Shown here one piece after another: positions 1-12,452 of a stretch of DNA of 64,000 bases. Positions within the stretch are counted from its first letter, which is position 1. The number at the start of each line of letters is the position of its first letter. The notes under the pieces are model-generated. The model saw only the letters and a program-made list of their open reading frames with translations. It searched no databases and had not been told where the DNA came from. The stretch is from Hanleya hanleyi (lineage: Eukaryota > Mollusca > Polyplacophora > Lepidopleurida > Hanleyidae), in assembly GCA_036873755.1 (NCBI GenBank), contig JAVTVY010033832.1:89660-153659 (forward strand), in the 5' to 3' direction. The position numbers were made by a program, and so were the translations under genes.

Positions 1-694
1 ATAACCCAGTTTAATAAGTTTCTGCAATTATGATCTGTGACGTTGATTAAAATCGTCACATTTAACGCAGGATCTAGCACAGGATCTGTACGCGTGCAAC
101 ATGCGTACACAGATCTACATGTGTAACAGGGTACATATCCAGAAAACATGTAACCAAATTCACAGGTTTGATATGTATGGACAGGTTTACATGCTCAACC
201 GAATATTGTAAACGAAATTTCGAATGCCCCATCGACTTAATTCTCGGCTAAATTCAGAAGTTTACGCGGACTGATCATTTAGGCGACAACATTGTATATA
301 TTACAAGATTCGCTGTTGGAATTTGCAATTACAGCCTTTACTTAAACAGAAACATTCAATAAAGTTCATTTATTTGGATGTTCCTTTGCAGTTATCTTAG
401 AGAAAAGAGGATGATATACAGTTAGAACGTCGGATAGGGAGACATATGAAAGACATGGCTGTAGTTTGGTCTTATCAGAAAGGTTAACGCATTCAATAAT
501 GAAACGATTGGGGATTTAGGAGCCGGAGTCAGGATTCCCATGCTAGACTTATTGTCCGAAAATAAGCCCATTGACATCCATCCTCGAGATCAGAGGAAAA
601 AGGGACGATCTCTGAAGAACAGCACGTCATGCAAATCACAATTTTACACAACTCTCTCTTCCATCTCGCCTATAAGGACGGCCATTTATCTTTT

Positions 695-850
695 TGTTTC
701 CGTGCAGGTCTACGTTGTAATCTGTTCTATGTGTGTAACCAGGTCTGCACAGGTAACTTGGTCTGCTTGTGTAACCAGGTCTATTTTGTCCGGGTTTACT
801 TGTGTAACATTTGTAACCGACTCTATATGTGCAACTATTATTTATAACCA
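695..850. repeat. Degenerate ~20 bp minisatellite (TGTAACC motif)
   Basis: Loose tandem copies of a motif like AGGTCTACNTGTGTAACC. Related stretches lie at 95-215, 3585-3700, 7430-7515, 18280-18350 and 25440-25530. It produces a run of repeated Cys-Val-Thr in one frame, which is a by-product of the repeat and not evidence of a protein. Confidence 0.5.
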
Positions 851-2709
851 GATGTTATCATAATTTATGTGGATATTGATAAAACACCAAATGTCTTATG
901 GAATAACTTTATGCGAAAGAACACGTAAAGTACTGACATGTAACCACCTTGGATATCGCGACTCTCTACCACAATCCCTCATCAGGTCCTAATTATCCTT
1001 AGTTCATTGATAAAATACAAGCAGACGCCTTCCCCTAAAGTTTCACAAATTAGGAGACACATATCTTACGCTGATAACAAAACATACCAGCGTAGCGTGC
1101 AGGATCTTTGGCGTCGAGTTTCATAACTTGTGTCCAATTTCGCTTAACCCGGGGCTAGTGGTCGCACGAACTCATGTACCTCAAGATGTTCATGGCGTCC
1201 ATATGAACAGTCCTCACTCAAAGAGTGAATGAGATACATTCTCTTGAAAACGACTTCTTTTAACGAAAATCGTATGGATGCAGAAATACTGATCAGCGAT
1301 ACGGATTTCATATTGGAAACATCGTAATGTCTTGCAGGCATCATTCATGCACAGCGGAGACTAGGTTGTGTGTATGGGGGGCGAGGCCGAATCTCTTCAA
1401 CAATTGGAGCAGAAAAATATAAACATTAGACAATAGCTTTTTGTTTTCCGGAGAGAATGACAAATGTGATACCGTAACCCTTCTATCAGAATGCACCAGA
1501 ACACAGTGTGTTGCGTCTTTAACTTCGAGAGTTTTCTGAAACGACCGTCTACAGAACTCTTATGTCTTAAGTCCTTGAAAATAATAAGTCAAGGCTGAAT
1601 CTATTGCGTTTAACATTTAGTTTTGAAAAATGGACCCTCCCATACAATTCAAAACATTACAGTCGATCGGAGTCGGATATACTGAATATCGAATGGTCGC
1701 TTCGTCTTGCAGGCTGTATAATTATAATCCTAATGGTAGACCTGATTTTACATTTCGGACAGCAACAAACCTTCTTACCTTCACTGTAGTATATTTGAAG
1801 TTTCAGCATTAAAACTTTGGCTTCGTCTTTGCATTTTCCCTTGGACTATTCTTCTCGAAAAAAAAGAGAGAACTAATAAAAGAAGATTTTTTTTTGCAGA
1901 CGGACCTGAAGACATACGACAGGCATGGTCGAAATTTGATTTTATCAGGAAAGGTTAAAGGATTCGATAAATCAAACAATTGCGGTTTTATGAGGCTCAG
2001 TTAGGATCGCCATGCTAAACTAATTGCCCGACAATAAGCCCACTGACGTCCTTCCTCGAGATCAAAAGAAATAGGAAGGTCATCTAACAAACAGCTCGCC
2101 ATACAAATCATAATATTACACAACTTTCCCCTTCCTCAAGCAAATTACTCTGGATTTTGACTGTCAGTTATTTTGTGGGTTCTTAATTCGCTTGCAATCG
2201 ATGAGACTCGTAAATAAGATTTCAGGTGTAAATGATATTGACGTGTACAGGATTGCGCTTGTTGATAGGAACCGATCGAAATATTTATCTTGTCGCCAGT
2301 TAGGATCGCTATGCTGAACTAATTGCCCGACAATAAGTTCGCCCGACAATACGTTCGCCCGACAATAAGTTCGCTGAGATCAAACGAAATAGCGACAACA
2401 GCTCGCCGTACAGATCATAATATCACACAACTTTCTCCTTATTTCACTTGCAATCGATGAGACCCGTAAATATTATTGCCGAGAGTGTGGAAAGGAAGTC
2501 TGAAATATTTATCTTATCGCCATAATTCCACATGGAGGTACACAAACGATCGACCACTATTCCTCGACGAGTATCATGGAGGTGGCACAGAAGCACTCTA
2601 AAAATAGCATACCTTGGAGGTGGGAAGGTGCCAGCAACCTGATCACATGATCGCGCAACACGCGAGAAGAAAGAAGCGGTCAAAAGACTTCTGATAACTC
2701 AGAAACTCC

Positions 2710-2759
2710 AGCTGTGATAGGTGTATTTTGGTTAAGGGGGCGTGGCATCTATCACAGCT
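2710..2759. repeat. Short hairpin (AGCTGTGATAG stem) in U0
   Basis: An ~11 bp inverted repeat, AGCTGTGATAG with TATCACAGCT, encloses ~30 nt. The same hairpin recurs with a perfect 12 bp stem at 9834-9886, 20671-20723 and 27848-27900, so it is a stable part of the array unit. Confidence 0.6.
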
Positions 2760-3734
2760 CTGAGTAAAGGCAGGTCAAAATGTGTCAATAAAAGCAGGCC
2801 TTCAGCAGCGTGCCTCTGCGCAATCTTTCGCCGACGAAAACGATCAAAGGGGAGTGACTGTTTTGATGCTAACAAAATGTGATCAAATGTGTGGAGAAAA
2901 CATCGACTGATTTTCCCATTTTGGCGCCTTTTAATAACATTTTGTAATAATATGACCTACGCTATTTTTATATCGTGACCTTTCTGATCACGTGAATAAA
3001 CACAGGCAGTTATTGGTTTACAACCGACAAGAATCAATTTCAGATGATGTGAGCATTCTGCGCATGTCCATGCCAACTGTGAAGGAAGAAACACGAGGAT
3101 TGTTTTGACAAAATCTGTGTTTGAAGGCAGATTCCGTCTACTTAATGGAGTCCTTAGGTGGTTATCGTGACTCTGTCTCAATTCCCCACGCCGAGTGCAT
3201 TGAAAGATCTCGAGCGACTGATGTTCTATTTGTGTCTTTCCGTTTCAGTGTGTTACCGCAATTCCGGCTAGGGGTCCAACAACAACAACAATCAATGCAA
3301 AGTAAATTAGACCCCTAAGCCGATGTTTTCGGGCTAGTGTTCTGAATAATAACATGCACTCTAAAAATATTTTTCGAATTTATCATGAACCGTGTCTTAC
3401 ATCCGACTGTGACACAACCCATTAATTTCTACCAGATGGCTTGGCAGAGCTATCACATCATGGACAGGTAGTCGACTATTGCTGCATTTGCTGACGTCAA
3501 GTCACGTTGGAAAGCGGCATCTACAGAACATCACAAGAATTACTGTTGATCATTTTGATGTCTTTGAGAGGAACATACATATCCATATGTATAACATGTA
3601 TTTAACGGAAACACATGCATAACCGAGTATTGTAATTGACCATGCATGTTGCAAATATATAGGCGAATCTACACATTAACCACGTGTAACGCCTCAGTAG
3701 TCAAACAAATCTTCTAAGAAATCCTTGAGATTTC

Positions 3735-3857
3735 GGCAAGGCTTTGGTGTAAGACCTCCCATTGAAAAGGTGATATCCTGGGCAAAAGACTGACAATACA
3801 ACTTGCAGCAGATCCTTTGTCAATTATATCTCGTGAGTCTTACACCAAAGCGTTGCC
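3735..3857. mobile_element. hAT-like MITE, 123 bp, with 8 bp target duplication
   Basis: The element starts GGCAAGGCTTTGGTGTAAGAC and ends GTCTTACACCAAAGCGTTGCC, inverted repeats of ~21 bp with one or two mismatches. It is flanked by perfect GAGATTTC copies at 3727-3734 and 3858-3865. The matching place in U1 (near 10876-10890), U2 and U3 holds a single GAGATTTC, the empty site. An 8 bp duplication with short inverted repeats is the hAT signature. It has no coding capacity and would have been moved in trans. Confidence 0.8.
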
Positions 3858-4012
3858 GAGATTTCCAACGAAAGCCGTCTTGAATGCGGGTAGGATGTTG
3901 TCATCCATTTAGTTCAGTACCATCGTTGGCCAATCGAGTACATTCTACAGTATCGAGTGGTGAAATCTGGGAAGTTATATTCACAAATTTCACTATGGCG
4001 GTGTGATCTCAT

Positions 4013-4151
4013 CGTACCTGAGATACAACACGAATCGTTAGATTCTTCGTATGTACTTTAGAATAGCTTAAACGGAGGACTATACTGTGAAGTCATGTGG
4101 CTCTGTCAGTATGTCGGCACCTCTTCCCACTTCCCTTATATGCGTTGTAAT
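4013..4151 (-). repeat. Dispersed repeat DR1, partial, reverse strand
   Basis: Matches, in reverse orientation, part of the dispersed repeat at 9352-9735, 36640-37110 and 50455-50940 (AATCGTTAGATTCTT and TCATGTGGCTCTGTCAGT are shared words). It interrupts a place that is continuous in U1 to U3 (GGTGTGATCAAAGGATTTGC), so it is private to U0. Confidence 0.65.
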
Positions 4152-5559
4152 CAAAGGATTTGCATCGCAATAATCCAGCTACATGTTATCTGAATTGTTA
4201 CCTACATTTGCGCAGCATGGGGCATCGTATCGGTGCTTGTTATGAGGCGGTTCCTTTGAGAATCGATAGAGATCCGCGGTGTTGGTGACGTGCATGGCGC
4301 CAGGAGGGAAGTGAAATGAACACATATTTATCATCTTAAGAGGAAGTCACCTTTTAGTTGAAAGTTTTTCTTTCAGATAATTGTCCATTTTTGTATACAG
4401 AACAATGGACGTCTCTCGAGAGCTTGGGATACCTGGTATGCTGACACCATCAGAATCATCGATTTGGTTGTGAAATTATCAAGGTTCTAGAGATAAAGCG
4501 CAGTTCCAATGAGAAATACGGAAGATTTTCGTGTATCTTTAAGCAAATGCTGCACCAAAACTCTTACCACGCGCTTTATGCGGAGAGCAGTCAAAGGGAG
4601 CTAATTAATCAGTTATTTTTCTTTTCCCTCACTGAGGGACATCGAATCTCAGAAATAAAGAAATAAGACAGAAAAGTTAGGCCATATCTTGGTCTTATCG
4701 ACAAAGCTTATCGGCAAAGGTTAATCAAATTATTGCCGTCGTCTCTCAAGATCAGACGAAATAGAAATCGATCTAAAAGAGTAGTTCGCTGTGCTACTTA
4801 TATTATTATGCAACTTTCTCCTTCATCTCACCATAAATTGTTGCAGCCAATCACTTCATTGTCACATTTAATTCGCTTCTAATAGACGGGACTTTGAACC
4901 AAGCTTTCTAGCATGGCGGATTCACGGGGATTCTGCTAAACGGTGCATTATCTTTCAGTGTGAATCAACCTTTCTGAATCTAAATTATGTGAACCCGGGT
5001 CCTAGACACAATAGCTTACCACGAGGATCGTGACCTCGATTACACTCCGGCACCTTTTAAAACAACACCCGTTCGAGGGAACATGGAATGTAGGTGGGGA
5101 AATTAAACGGCTTATTTGATAAGGAATCATTTTACCCCACACGTAGATATTCTGCCTGCAGTAGAACACCACAAAGACGTCTGATGAGCCGGAAACAACA
5201 TCGTCCATGACCGCCTGCCTCGCGAAACAGGACTAATATAAAATATTAGTTCCAAAAGAAATAAAAAACAAATCATAGTATACATAAAAATGGGCCAATA
5301 AGAGGAAAGCGATCAACAGTCTTCAATGATGCTGGCAAGACATGATGTTTCAAAAATATCAATTCCGTATCGCTGATCAGCATTCTTAATCTATATGAGT
5401 TCAGCTGTAAAGTCGTCATCTTGGGTATGTATCTCAGTCACGCTTTGACTGTGGCTGAAAAGCCCTGGGTCTAGACTCATTGATGCCCACAGACTTGACT
5501 ATTGTATGCTTTGTCCCGTGAACCTTACATGAAGTATGGACCGTGGAGCATGACCACGA

Positions 5560-6545
5560 GCAAACGAGCAAATTAACCCTATCTATACTGGGCGAAGTGC
5601 CCCTATATATTTTCGCTATCCATAAGGCTGGAGTGCTGAAGCTCACCAAACTATATCTTGGCGGTCAAACTTTACAAAATGTATAAACAAATTCAAGATG
5701 ACCACCATAATGACGTCACAGTAACGTCATTTTGAAAGAAGAAATTCATTGGACGATTTTACGAATTTGTCATTTATGTATTTTCTTCACACAAAAAAAC
5801 TACATGATAAATTAGTACATAATAATCACATTTGAAATAAAATGAATTGTGTCAACTTTTCCTCGGAAATATCACCTTTTCTGGTGCCTCACATGGTCGC
5901 CATTTTGAATTTAACCATGATCCCTTGCTTTAGGGTTATGCAAATAGCTTCAAAATGACTCCAATATGATAAACTACAAAATCACGGAGTATCAGTTCTC
6001 AAGCTTTTGTGGTTCCGGTGAACAAAAAAAAACAACAGGTGGGCATAAAGTGCTCCCCATACCATGCCTACCCAATCTCCGGAACGACAAAAACTTGAGT
6101 GTTGAGACTTTGTATTTTATCATATTGACGTCATTTTGAGCATATTTCGCGTAACCATCAAGCAGAGGATCATGGGTATATTCAAGAGGACGGCCATGTG
6201 GTGCACCAGAAAAGGAATGTTTTCGTCATTTTTCTTCATAATTTCTGATTTTCTGTGAGGAAAGGTGAGCAAACGCTATTTATTTTCCATCAGATTATTA
6301 TTTACTAATTTATGATGTAGATTTTGCGAGGAAATTCGAAAAATCGTTCAAAAAATGCCTTTTTTGAAAATGACGTCACTGCGGCGTTTTCATGTTGGCC
6401 ATATATTTTCTAGTATATCTGGTACACAGAAGTTTAGTGTGGTAAGTTCCAGACTCCTACCTCAAGAGGATAGAAAAATATTTAGGGAGTCGAATTTCCC
6501 CCGTCTCCAAGGCCTGGACTTCGCCAGGCCAGATAGAGTTAATAT
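5560..6545. repeat. Foldback element in U1 (long imperfect inverted repeat)
   Basis: The left arm (~5560-5950) is the approximate reverse complement of the right arm (~6130-6545), about 70-75% identical by eye. Paired landmarks are TGGTGCCTCACATGG against CCATGTGGTGCACCA, and ATGATAAATTAGTA against TACTAATTTATGAT. Both arms carry the palindrome TGACGTCA (5711-5718 and 6371-6378). It resembles a foldback or MITE-type element fixed before the array amplified. Copies sit at ~12453-13440 and ~23574-24560. Confidence 0.65.
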
Positions 6546-8099
6546 ACGTATAGACAATGTACAGAGGAAGGCCATCACATGGATCTTCAAAGGGACGCTC
6601 TAATGGTATGGTATTTCTATACATCAGCCACGATTGTATTGTAGATGGTCATGTGGGCGCATCTCATGAACCTGCAATTGGCATTTCAGTTATGAATCTG
6701 ATATACTGAAGAAAGACTTTATATGCCAATTGAAACATTTCACGATCTCACCGATCCAATCATAATAATGACGATGAAGACAGTGCATGTGTCGTCTGTA
6801 ACCCTGATTGAATTGTTGGAGCTGAAGTAGAAAAGTGGTAGAAGTGACTGGAGTCAACATTATCACAAAGACATGGTGTATTTGATCAATTATGTAATAG
6901 GATTACACGGTATACACTATTAAATTCTCGCTTTGATCGAAACTAGCTTATCAGAGCTTTTTTATTTTCGAGCAGACTGTATCGTCTTGTATCATCGTTT
7001 TATGTGTTATTTCAATTCGCGTAAAAAATGTCTACGGCGTATTGTGTCTAATATTAACAACCGTTAGCTCTCAACTTGGTCGTTATATACAATTGCTGCT
7101 ACTTGGTTGTTGCTATTTCGTATCAAACAATTTTCTATGGGATGTTTTCTCTCTTTCGATTATGGACGCCAGACGGAACACTACTGAGATTATATCAGTT
7201 CTGAAACTTGTTTCCTCAGGCTCAGTCAGGATCGCCATGCTACACTTATTGTCCGACAATAAACCCACTGACGTCCATCCTCGAGATCAGAGGAAATAGA
7301 GACGAGATCTGAAGAACAGCACGCCATGGCAGTCACAATATTACACAACTGACTCCTTCCTCTCGCCTATAAGGATGGGTTGGGACTGCCATTTATCTGT
7401 TTTTCTAATTCCCTACTTATCAATGAGACCCGTAAAGTCTACATGTCTAACCAGTTCAACGTGTGTAACCGTGCAGGTCTACGTGTCTGCATGCTTATCC
7501 AGGTCTACGTTGTAATCATAAATACTGATCAGCGATACGGATTTCATATTGGAAACATCGTAATGTCTTGCAGGCATCATTCAAGCACAGCGGAGCCTAG
7601 GTTGTGTGTGAGTTGGAGGGGGGAACGAGGCCGAAATTCTCCAACAATTTGAGCAGAATAATATAAACATTAGACAATCGCTTTATGTTTTCCGGAGAGA
7701 ATGACAAATGTGATACCGTAACCTTTATATCAGAATGCACCAGAACACAGCGTGTTGCATCTTTAAATTCGAGAATTTTCTGAAATGGCAGTCTACAGAA
7801 CTCTTATGTCTGAAGTCCTTGAAAATAATAAGTGAAGGCTGAATCTATTGAGTTTAACATCTGGTTTTGAAAAATGGACCGGCCCATACAATCCAAAACA
7901 TTACAGTCGATCAGAGTCGGGAATACTGAATTTCGAGTGGTCGCTTCGTCTTGCAGGCGGTATAATTAATCCTAGTGGTAGACCTAATTTTACATTTCGG
8001 ACAGCGACAAACCTTCTTAGCTTCACTGTAGTATATTTGCAGTTTTAGGATTAGAACTTTGGCTTCTCTTTGGCATTTTTCCTTGGACTATTCTTGGAG

Positions 8100-8640
8100 A
8101 AAATACACGAGAGAACTAATAAAAGCAGATTTTTTTTGCAGTCGGACCTAAAGACACAGGACAGACATGGTCGAAATTGGGTTTTATCAGGAAAGGTTAG
8201 AGCATTCGATTAATCAAAGCATTGCGGTTTTAGGAGGCTCAGTTAGGATCGACATGCTGAACTAATCGTCCGACAATAAGCCCAATGACGTCCTTCCTCG
8301 AGATCAAACGAAATAGGAAGGACATCTAACCAACAGCTTCCCCTACAAATCAGGATATTACATAACCTTCTCCTTCCTCAGGAAAATTACCATGGGTTGT
8401 GACTGTCATTTATTTTATGGGTTCTTAATTCGCTTGCAGTTGATGAGACCCGTAAATAAGATTTCAAGTGTAAAGGATACTGACGTGTACAGGATTGCGA
8501 TTGTTGATAGAAGCAGGCTGAAATATTTATTTTATCACCATAATGCCACATCAAAGTACACAAGCGATCGACCACTGTTCCTCGACGAGCATCATGAAAG
8601 TGGCACAGAAGCACTCTAATTAGGAAATGGTATGTCTTGG
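8100..8640 (+). repeat. Internal sub-repeat, copy 1 of U1
   Basis: Begins with a conserved block reading like an animal 3' splice region: ACTAATAA, a T8 tract, then GCAG ending at 8141. It continues through CTCAGTTAGGATCG, CTCGAGATCAAACGAAATAG and GAGACCCGTAAATAAG to GCACTCTAA. The second sub-repeat at 8845-9350 has the same order of blocks at ~75-80% identity. Diverged forms occur at 1870-2610 and 53040-53420. The frame at 8392-8619 is shared with the second copy, but its substitutions look neutral. Confidence 0.7.
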
Positions 8641-8844
8641 AGGTGGGGAAGTACCGGCAGACTAACAAGTCACACGATCGAGCAACATGAGATGGTTTCC
8701 TGCGAGAGAGAAGCGGACAACAGTTTGGTGTTCCGAAAAAGAATGTGCACTCCATGAATATTGAACTGTCTCTTACATCTGACTTAAATAACATACACTA
8801 AAATATTAGTTTTTTTTGTTTTTCTCCCCGTGAACTATTCTTTG

Positions 8845-9350
8845 TGAAAAAACGTGGTAACTAATAAAAGTAGATTTTTCACAGTCGGAACTGAAAACAT
8901 ACGACAGCCATGGCCGCAACTGGGTCTGATCAGGAAAGGTCAAAGCATTTGATTGAACAAACCTTTCAGGATTTAGGAAGCTCAATTAGGATTGCTATGC
9001 TAAACTAATTGCCCAGCAATAAGTTCACTGACGTCCCTCATCGAGATCAAACGAAATAGCGACGACAACAGCTCGCGATACAGATCATAATATCACACAA
9101 CTTTCTCCTTCCTCACGCAAGTTATCCCAACTGTTTTTTTTATGTGCTCTTATTTCACTTGCAATCGATGAGACCTGTAAATATAATGTCATGCGTAAAC
9201 GATATTGATGTGTACATGATTGACGCGAATGTTGATAGGAAGAGTCTGAAATATTTATCTTATCGCCATAATTCCACATCGAGGTACACAAACGATCGAC
9301 CACTGTTCCTCGACGAACATCATGGAAGTGGCACAGACGCACTCTAATTA
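8845..9350 (+). repeat. Internal sub-repeat, copy 2 of U1
   Basis: Paralogous to 8100-8640. The splice-acceptor-like block (ACTAATAA, then TTTTTCACAG) ends at 8884. It ends in the same GATCGACCACTGTTCCTCGA to GCACTCTAA block. Counterparts lie at ~19682-20187 (U2) and ~26859-27364 (U3). Confidence 0.7.
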
Positions 9351-9351
9351 T

Positions 9352-9735
9352 GAAATTACAACGCATATAAGGGAATTGGGAAGGGGTGCCGACATACTGG
9401 CAGAGCCACATGACTTCACAGTATAGTCTTCTGGTTAACCTATTCTAAAGCACATACCAAGAATCTAACGATTCGTGATATGTGTTGTACTATCTTAGGT
9501 ACGCTTTTATTGTACCTGTTCATGTGGCAACTTGGATGATCTGACCACACGGCCCCTAGCACCGGCATAAGCGGTTTTAGATACAAATCTAGAGAGCTAT
9601 GATGGAAATGCTCTGACAACTCGTATATTGGTAGTTGATGAGCTGTGTCGCTGTGACAACTCGTACACTGGGGATTGGTGAGCTGTATCGTCGCCAGATG
9701 AAAATCACGGCATTTAACACATTTAACATACCTTG
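9352..9735 (+). repeat. Dispersed repeat DR1, U1 copy
   Basis: A ~380 bp block running from ATTACAACGCATATAAGG to GACGGCATTTAACAC-like sequence. Unlike the rest of the unit, it also occurs outside the array, at 36640-37110 (reverse), 50455-50940 and 50967-51285, so it is an independent dispersed repeat inside the unit. No ORF of note and no clear terminal repeats. Confidence 0.7.
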
Positions 9736-12452
9736 GAGGTGGGAAGGAGCTAGCAAACTGATCACATGATCACACAACACGAGAGAAGAGAGAAGCGGTC
9801 AAAAGACTGGTGTTCTGATAACTCAGAAACTCCAGCTGTGATAGGTGTATTTTGGTTAAGGGGGCGTGGCATCTCCTATCACAGCTCAGAGTAAAGGCAG
9901 GTCAAAATGTGTCAATTAAAGCAGGCCTTCCGCAGCGTGCTTCTGAGCAATCTTTCGCCGAAGAAAACCATTAAACGGGAGTGACTGTTTTGATGCTAAC
10001 AAAATGTGATCAAATGTGTGCAGGAAACATCGACTGATTTCCCCATTTTGGCGCCTTTTAAACATTTTGTAATAATATGACGCACGCTATTTTTATATCG
10101 TGACCTTTCTGATCACGTGAATAAACACACGCTGTTATTGGTTTACAACCGACAAGGATCAATTTCAGATGATGTGAGCATTCTGCGCATGTCCATGCCA
10201 ACTGTGAGAAACACGAGATGCTCAACTGTGAGAAACACGAGGATTTTGTTGATAAAATCCGTGTTTGAAGGCAGATTCCATCTAAGTAATGGAGTCCGTA
10301 GGTGGTTGTCGTGACTCTGTCTCAATTCCCCACGTCGAGTGCAATGAAAGATCTCGAGCGACTGATGTTCTATTTGTTTCTTTTCGTTTAAGTCTGTTAA
10401 GGCAATTCCGGCGTAGGAGTCCGGTCCAGGAACAACAATCAATGCAAAGTAAATTAGACTCCTTAGCCGATGTTTTCGGCCTAGTGTTCTGAATAAGAAC
10501 TTGCACTCTAAAAATATTTTGTTCGAATTTATCATGAACCGTGTCTTACATCCGACTGTGAACACAGCTCATTAATTTCTATCAGATGGCTTGGCAGAGA
10601 TATTACATCATGTGCAGGTGGTCGACCATTGTTGCATCTGCTAACGTCAAATCACGTTGTAAAGCGGTATCTACAGAACATCGCAAGAATTACTCTTGAT
10701 CCTTTTGATGTCGTTGAGAGGAACATACATATCCATATTTATAACATGTATTTAACGGAACCACATGCATAACCCGAGTATTGTAACTGGTCATGCATGT
10801 TGCAAATATGTAGGCGAATCTACACAGTTAACCATATGTAATGCCTCAATAATCAAACAATAGTCTATGAAATCCGTGAGATTTCCAACGAAAGCAGACT
10901 TGAATGCGGGTAGGATGTTGTCATCCATTTAGTTCAGGACCATCGTTGGCCAGTCGAGTACATTCTACAGTATCGAGTGGTGAAATCTGGGAGGTTATAT
11001 TCACAAATTTCACTATGGCGGTGTGATCAAAGGATTTGCATCGCAATACATCCAGCTACACCCACATTGACTGCATGTTATCTGAATTGTTACCTACAAT
11101 TGTGCAGCATGGCGCATCGTATCGGTGCTTGTTATGAGGCGGTTCCTTTGAGAATCGATAGAGATCCGCGGTGTTGGTGACGTGCATGGCGCCAGGAGGG
11201 AAGTGAAATGAACACATATTTATCATCTTAAGAGGAAGTCACCTTTTAGTTGAAAGTTTTTCTTTCAGATAATTGTCCATTTTTGTATACAGAACAATGG
11301 ACGTCTCTCGAGAGCTTGGGATACCTGGTATGCTGACACCATCAGAATCATCGATTTGGTTGTGAAATTATCAAGGTTCTAGAGATAAAGCGCAGTTCCA
11401 ATGAGAAATACGGAAGATTTTCGTGTATCTTTAAGCAAATGCTGCACCAAAACTCTTACCACGCGCTTTATGCGGAGAGCAGTCAAAGGGAGCTAATTAA
11501 TCAGTTATTTTTCTTTTCCCTCACTGAGGGACATCGAATCTCAGAAATAAAGAAATAAGACAGAAAAGTTAGGCCATATCTTGGTCTTATCGACAAAGCT
11601 TATCGGCAAAGGTTAATCAAATTATTGCCGTCGTCTCTCAAGATCAGACGAAATAGAAATCGATCTAAAAGAGTAGTTCGCTGTGCTACTTATATTATTA
11701 TGCAACTTTCTCCTTCATCTCACCATAAATTGTTGCAGCCAATCACTTCATTGTCACATTTAATTCGCTTCTAATAGACGGGACTTTGAACCAAGCTTTC
11801 TAGCATGGCGGATTCACGGGGATTCTGCTAAACGGTGCATTATCTTTCAGTGTGAATCAACCTTTCTGAATCTAAATTATGTGAACCCGGGTCCTAGACA
11901 CAATAGCTTACCACGAGGATCGTGACCTCGATTACACTCCGGCACCTTTTAAAACAACACCCGTTCGAGGGAACATGGAATGTAGGTGGGGAAATTAAAC
12001 GGCTTATTTGATAAGGAATCATTTTACCCCACACGTAGATATTCTGCCTGCAGTAGAACACCACAAAGACGTCTGATGAGCCGGAAACAACATCGTCCAT
12101 GACCGCCTGCCTCGCGAAACAGGACTAATATAAAATATTAGTTCCAAGGCAAATAAAAAACAAATCATAGTATACATAAAAATGGGCCAATAAGAGGAAA
12201 GCGATCAACAGTCTTCAATGATGCTGGCAAGACATGATGTTTCAAAAATATCAATTCCGTATCGCTGATCAGCATTCTTAATCACTATGAGTTCAGCTGT
12301 AAAGTCGCCATTTGGGTATGATGTATCTCAGTCACGCTTTGACTGTGGCTGAAAAGCCCTGGGTCTAGACTCATTGATGCCCACAGACTTGACTATTGTA
12401 TGCTTTGTCCCGTGAACCTTACATGAAGTATGGACCGTGGAGCATGACCACG

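Larger units (their letters stand above)
1..4257. repeat. Array unit U0, partial and diverged
   Basis: This stretch matches the second half of the array unit (roughly 7200-11149 of U1) but with many substitutions and rearrangements. It compresses the two internal sub-repeats (around 1870-2700), carries a private 123 bp MITE at 3735-3857, and has a reverse-strand fragment of a dispersed repeat at 4013-4151. It is the oldest-looking copy, and the window opens inside it. No gene seen. Confidence 0.8.
4258..11149. repeat. Array unit U1, 6892 bp, reference copy without large insertions
   Basis: This is the cleanest copy. It contains a foldback (5560-6545), two related ~500 bp sub-repeats (8100-8640 and 8845-9350), one dispersed repeat DR1 (9352-9735) and a short hairpin (9834-9886). 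It supplies the empty sites for the insertions in U0, U2, U3 and at the U3/U4 junction. The reading frames in it are short, are not kept against diverged copies, and look like chance. Confidence 0.85.

Noticed and set aside
540..863. Repetitive Cys-Val-Thr frame that looked like a low-complexity secreted peptide
   Set aside because: It is produced by the degenerate TGTAACC minisatellite; related repeats elsewhere are in other frames.
8392..8619. Short protein shared by both sub-repeats (ends FLDEHHESGTEAL and FLDEHHGSGTDAL), with an in-frame codon indel
   Set aside because: Comparing codons by eye gave roughly 16 replacement against 5 silent changes, the ratio expected without selection. The frame is short and has no domain.
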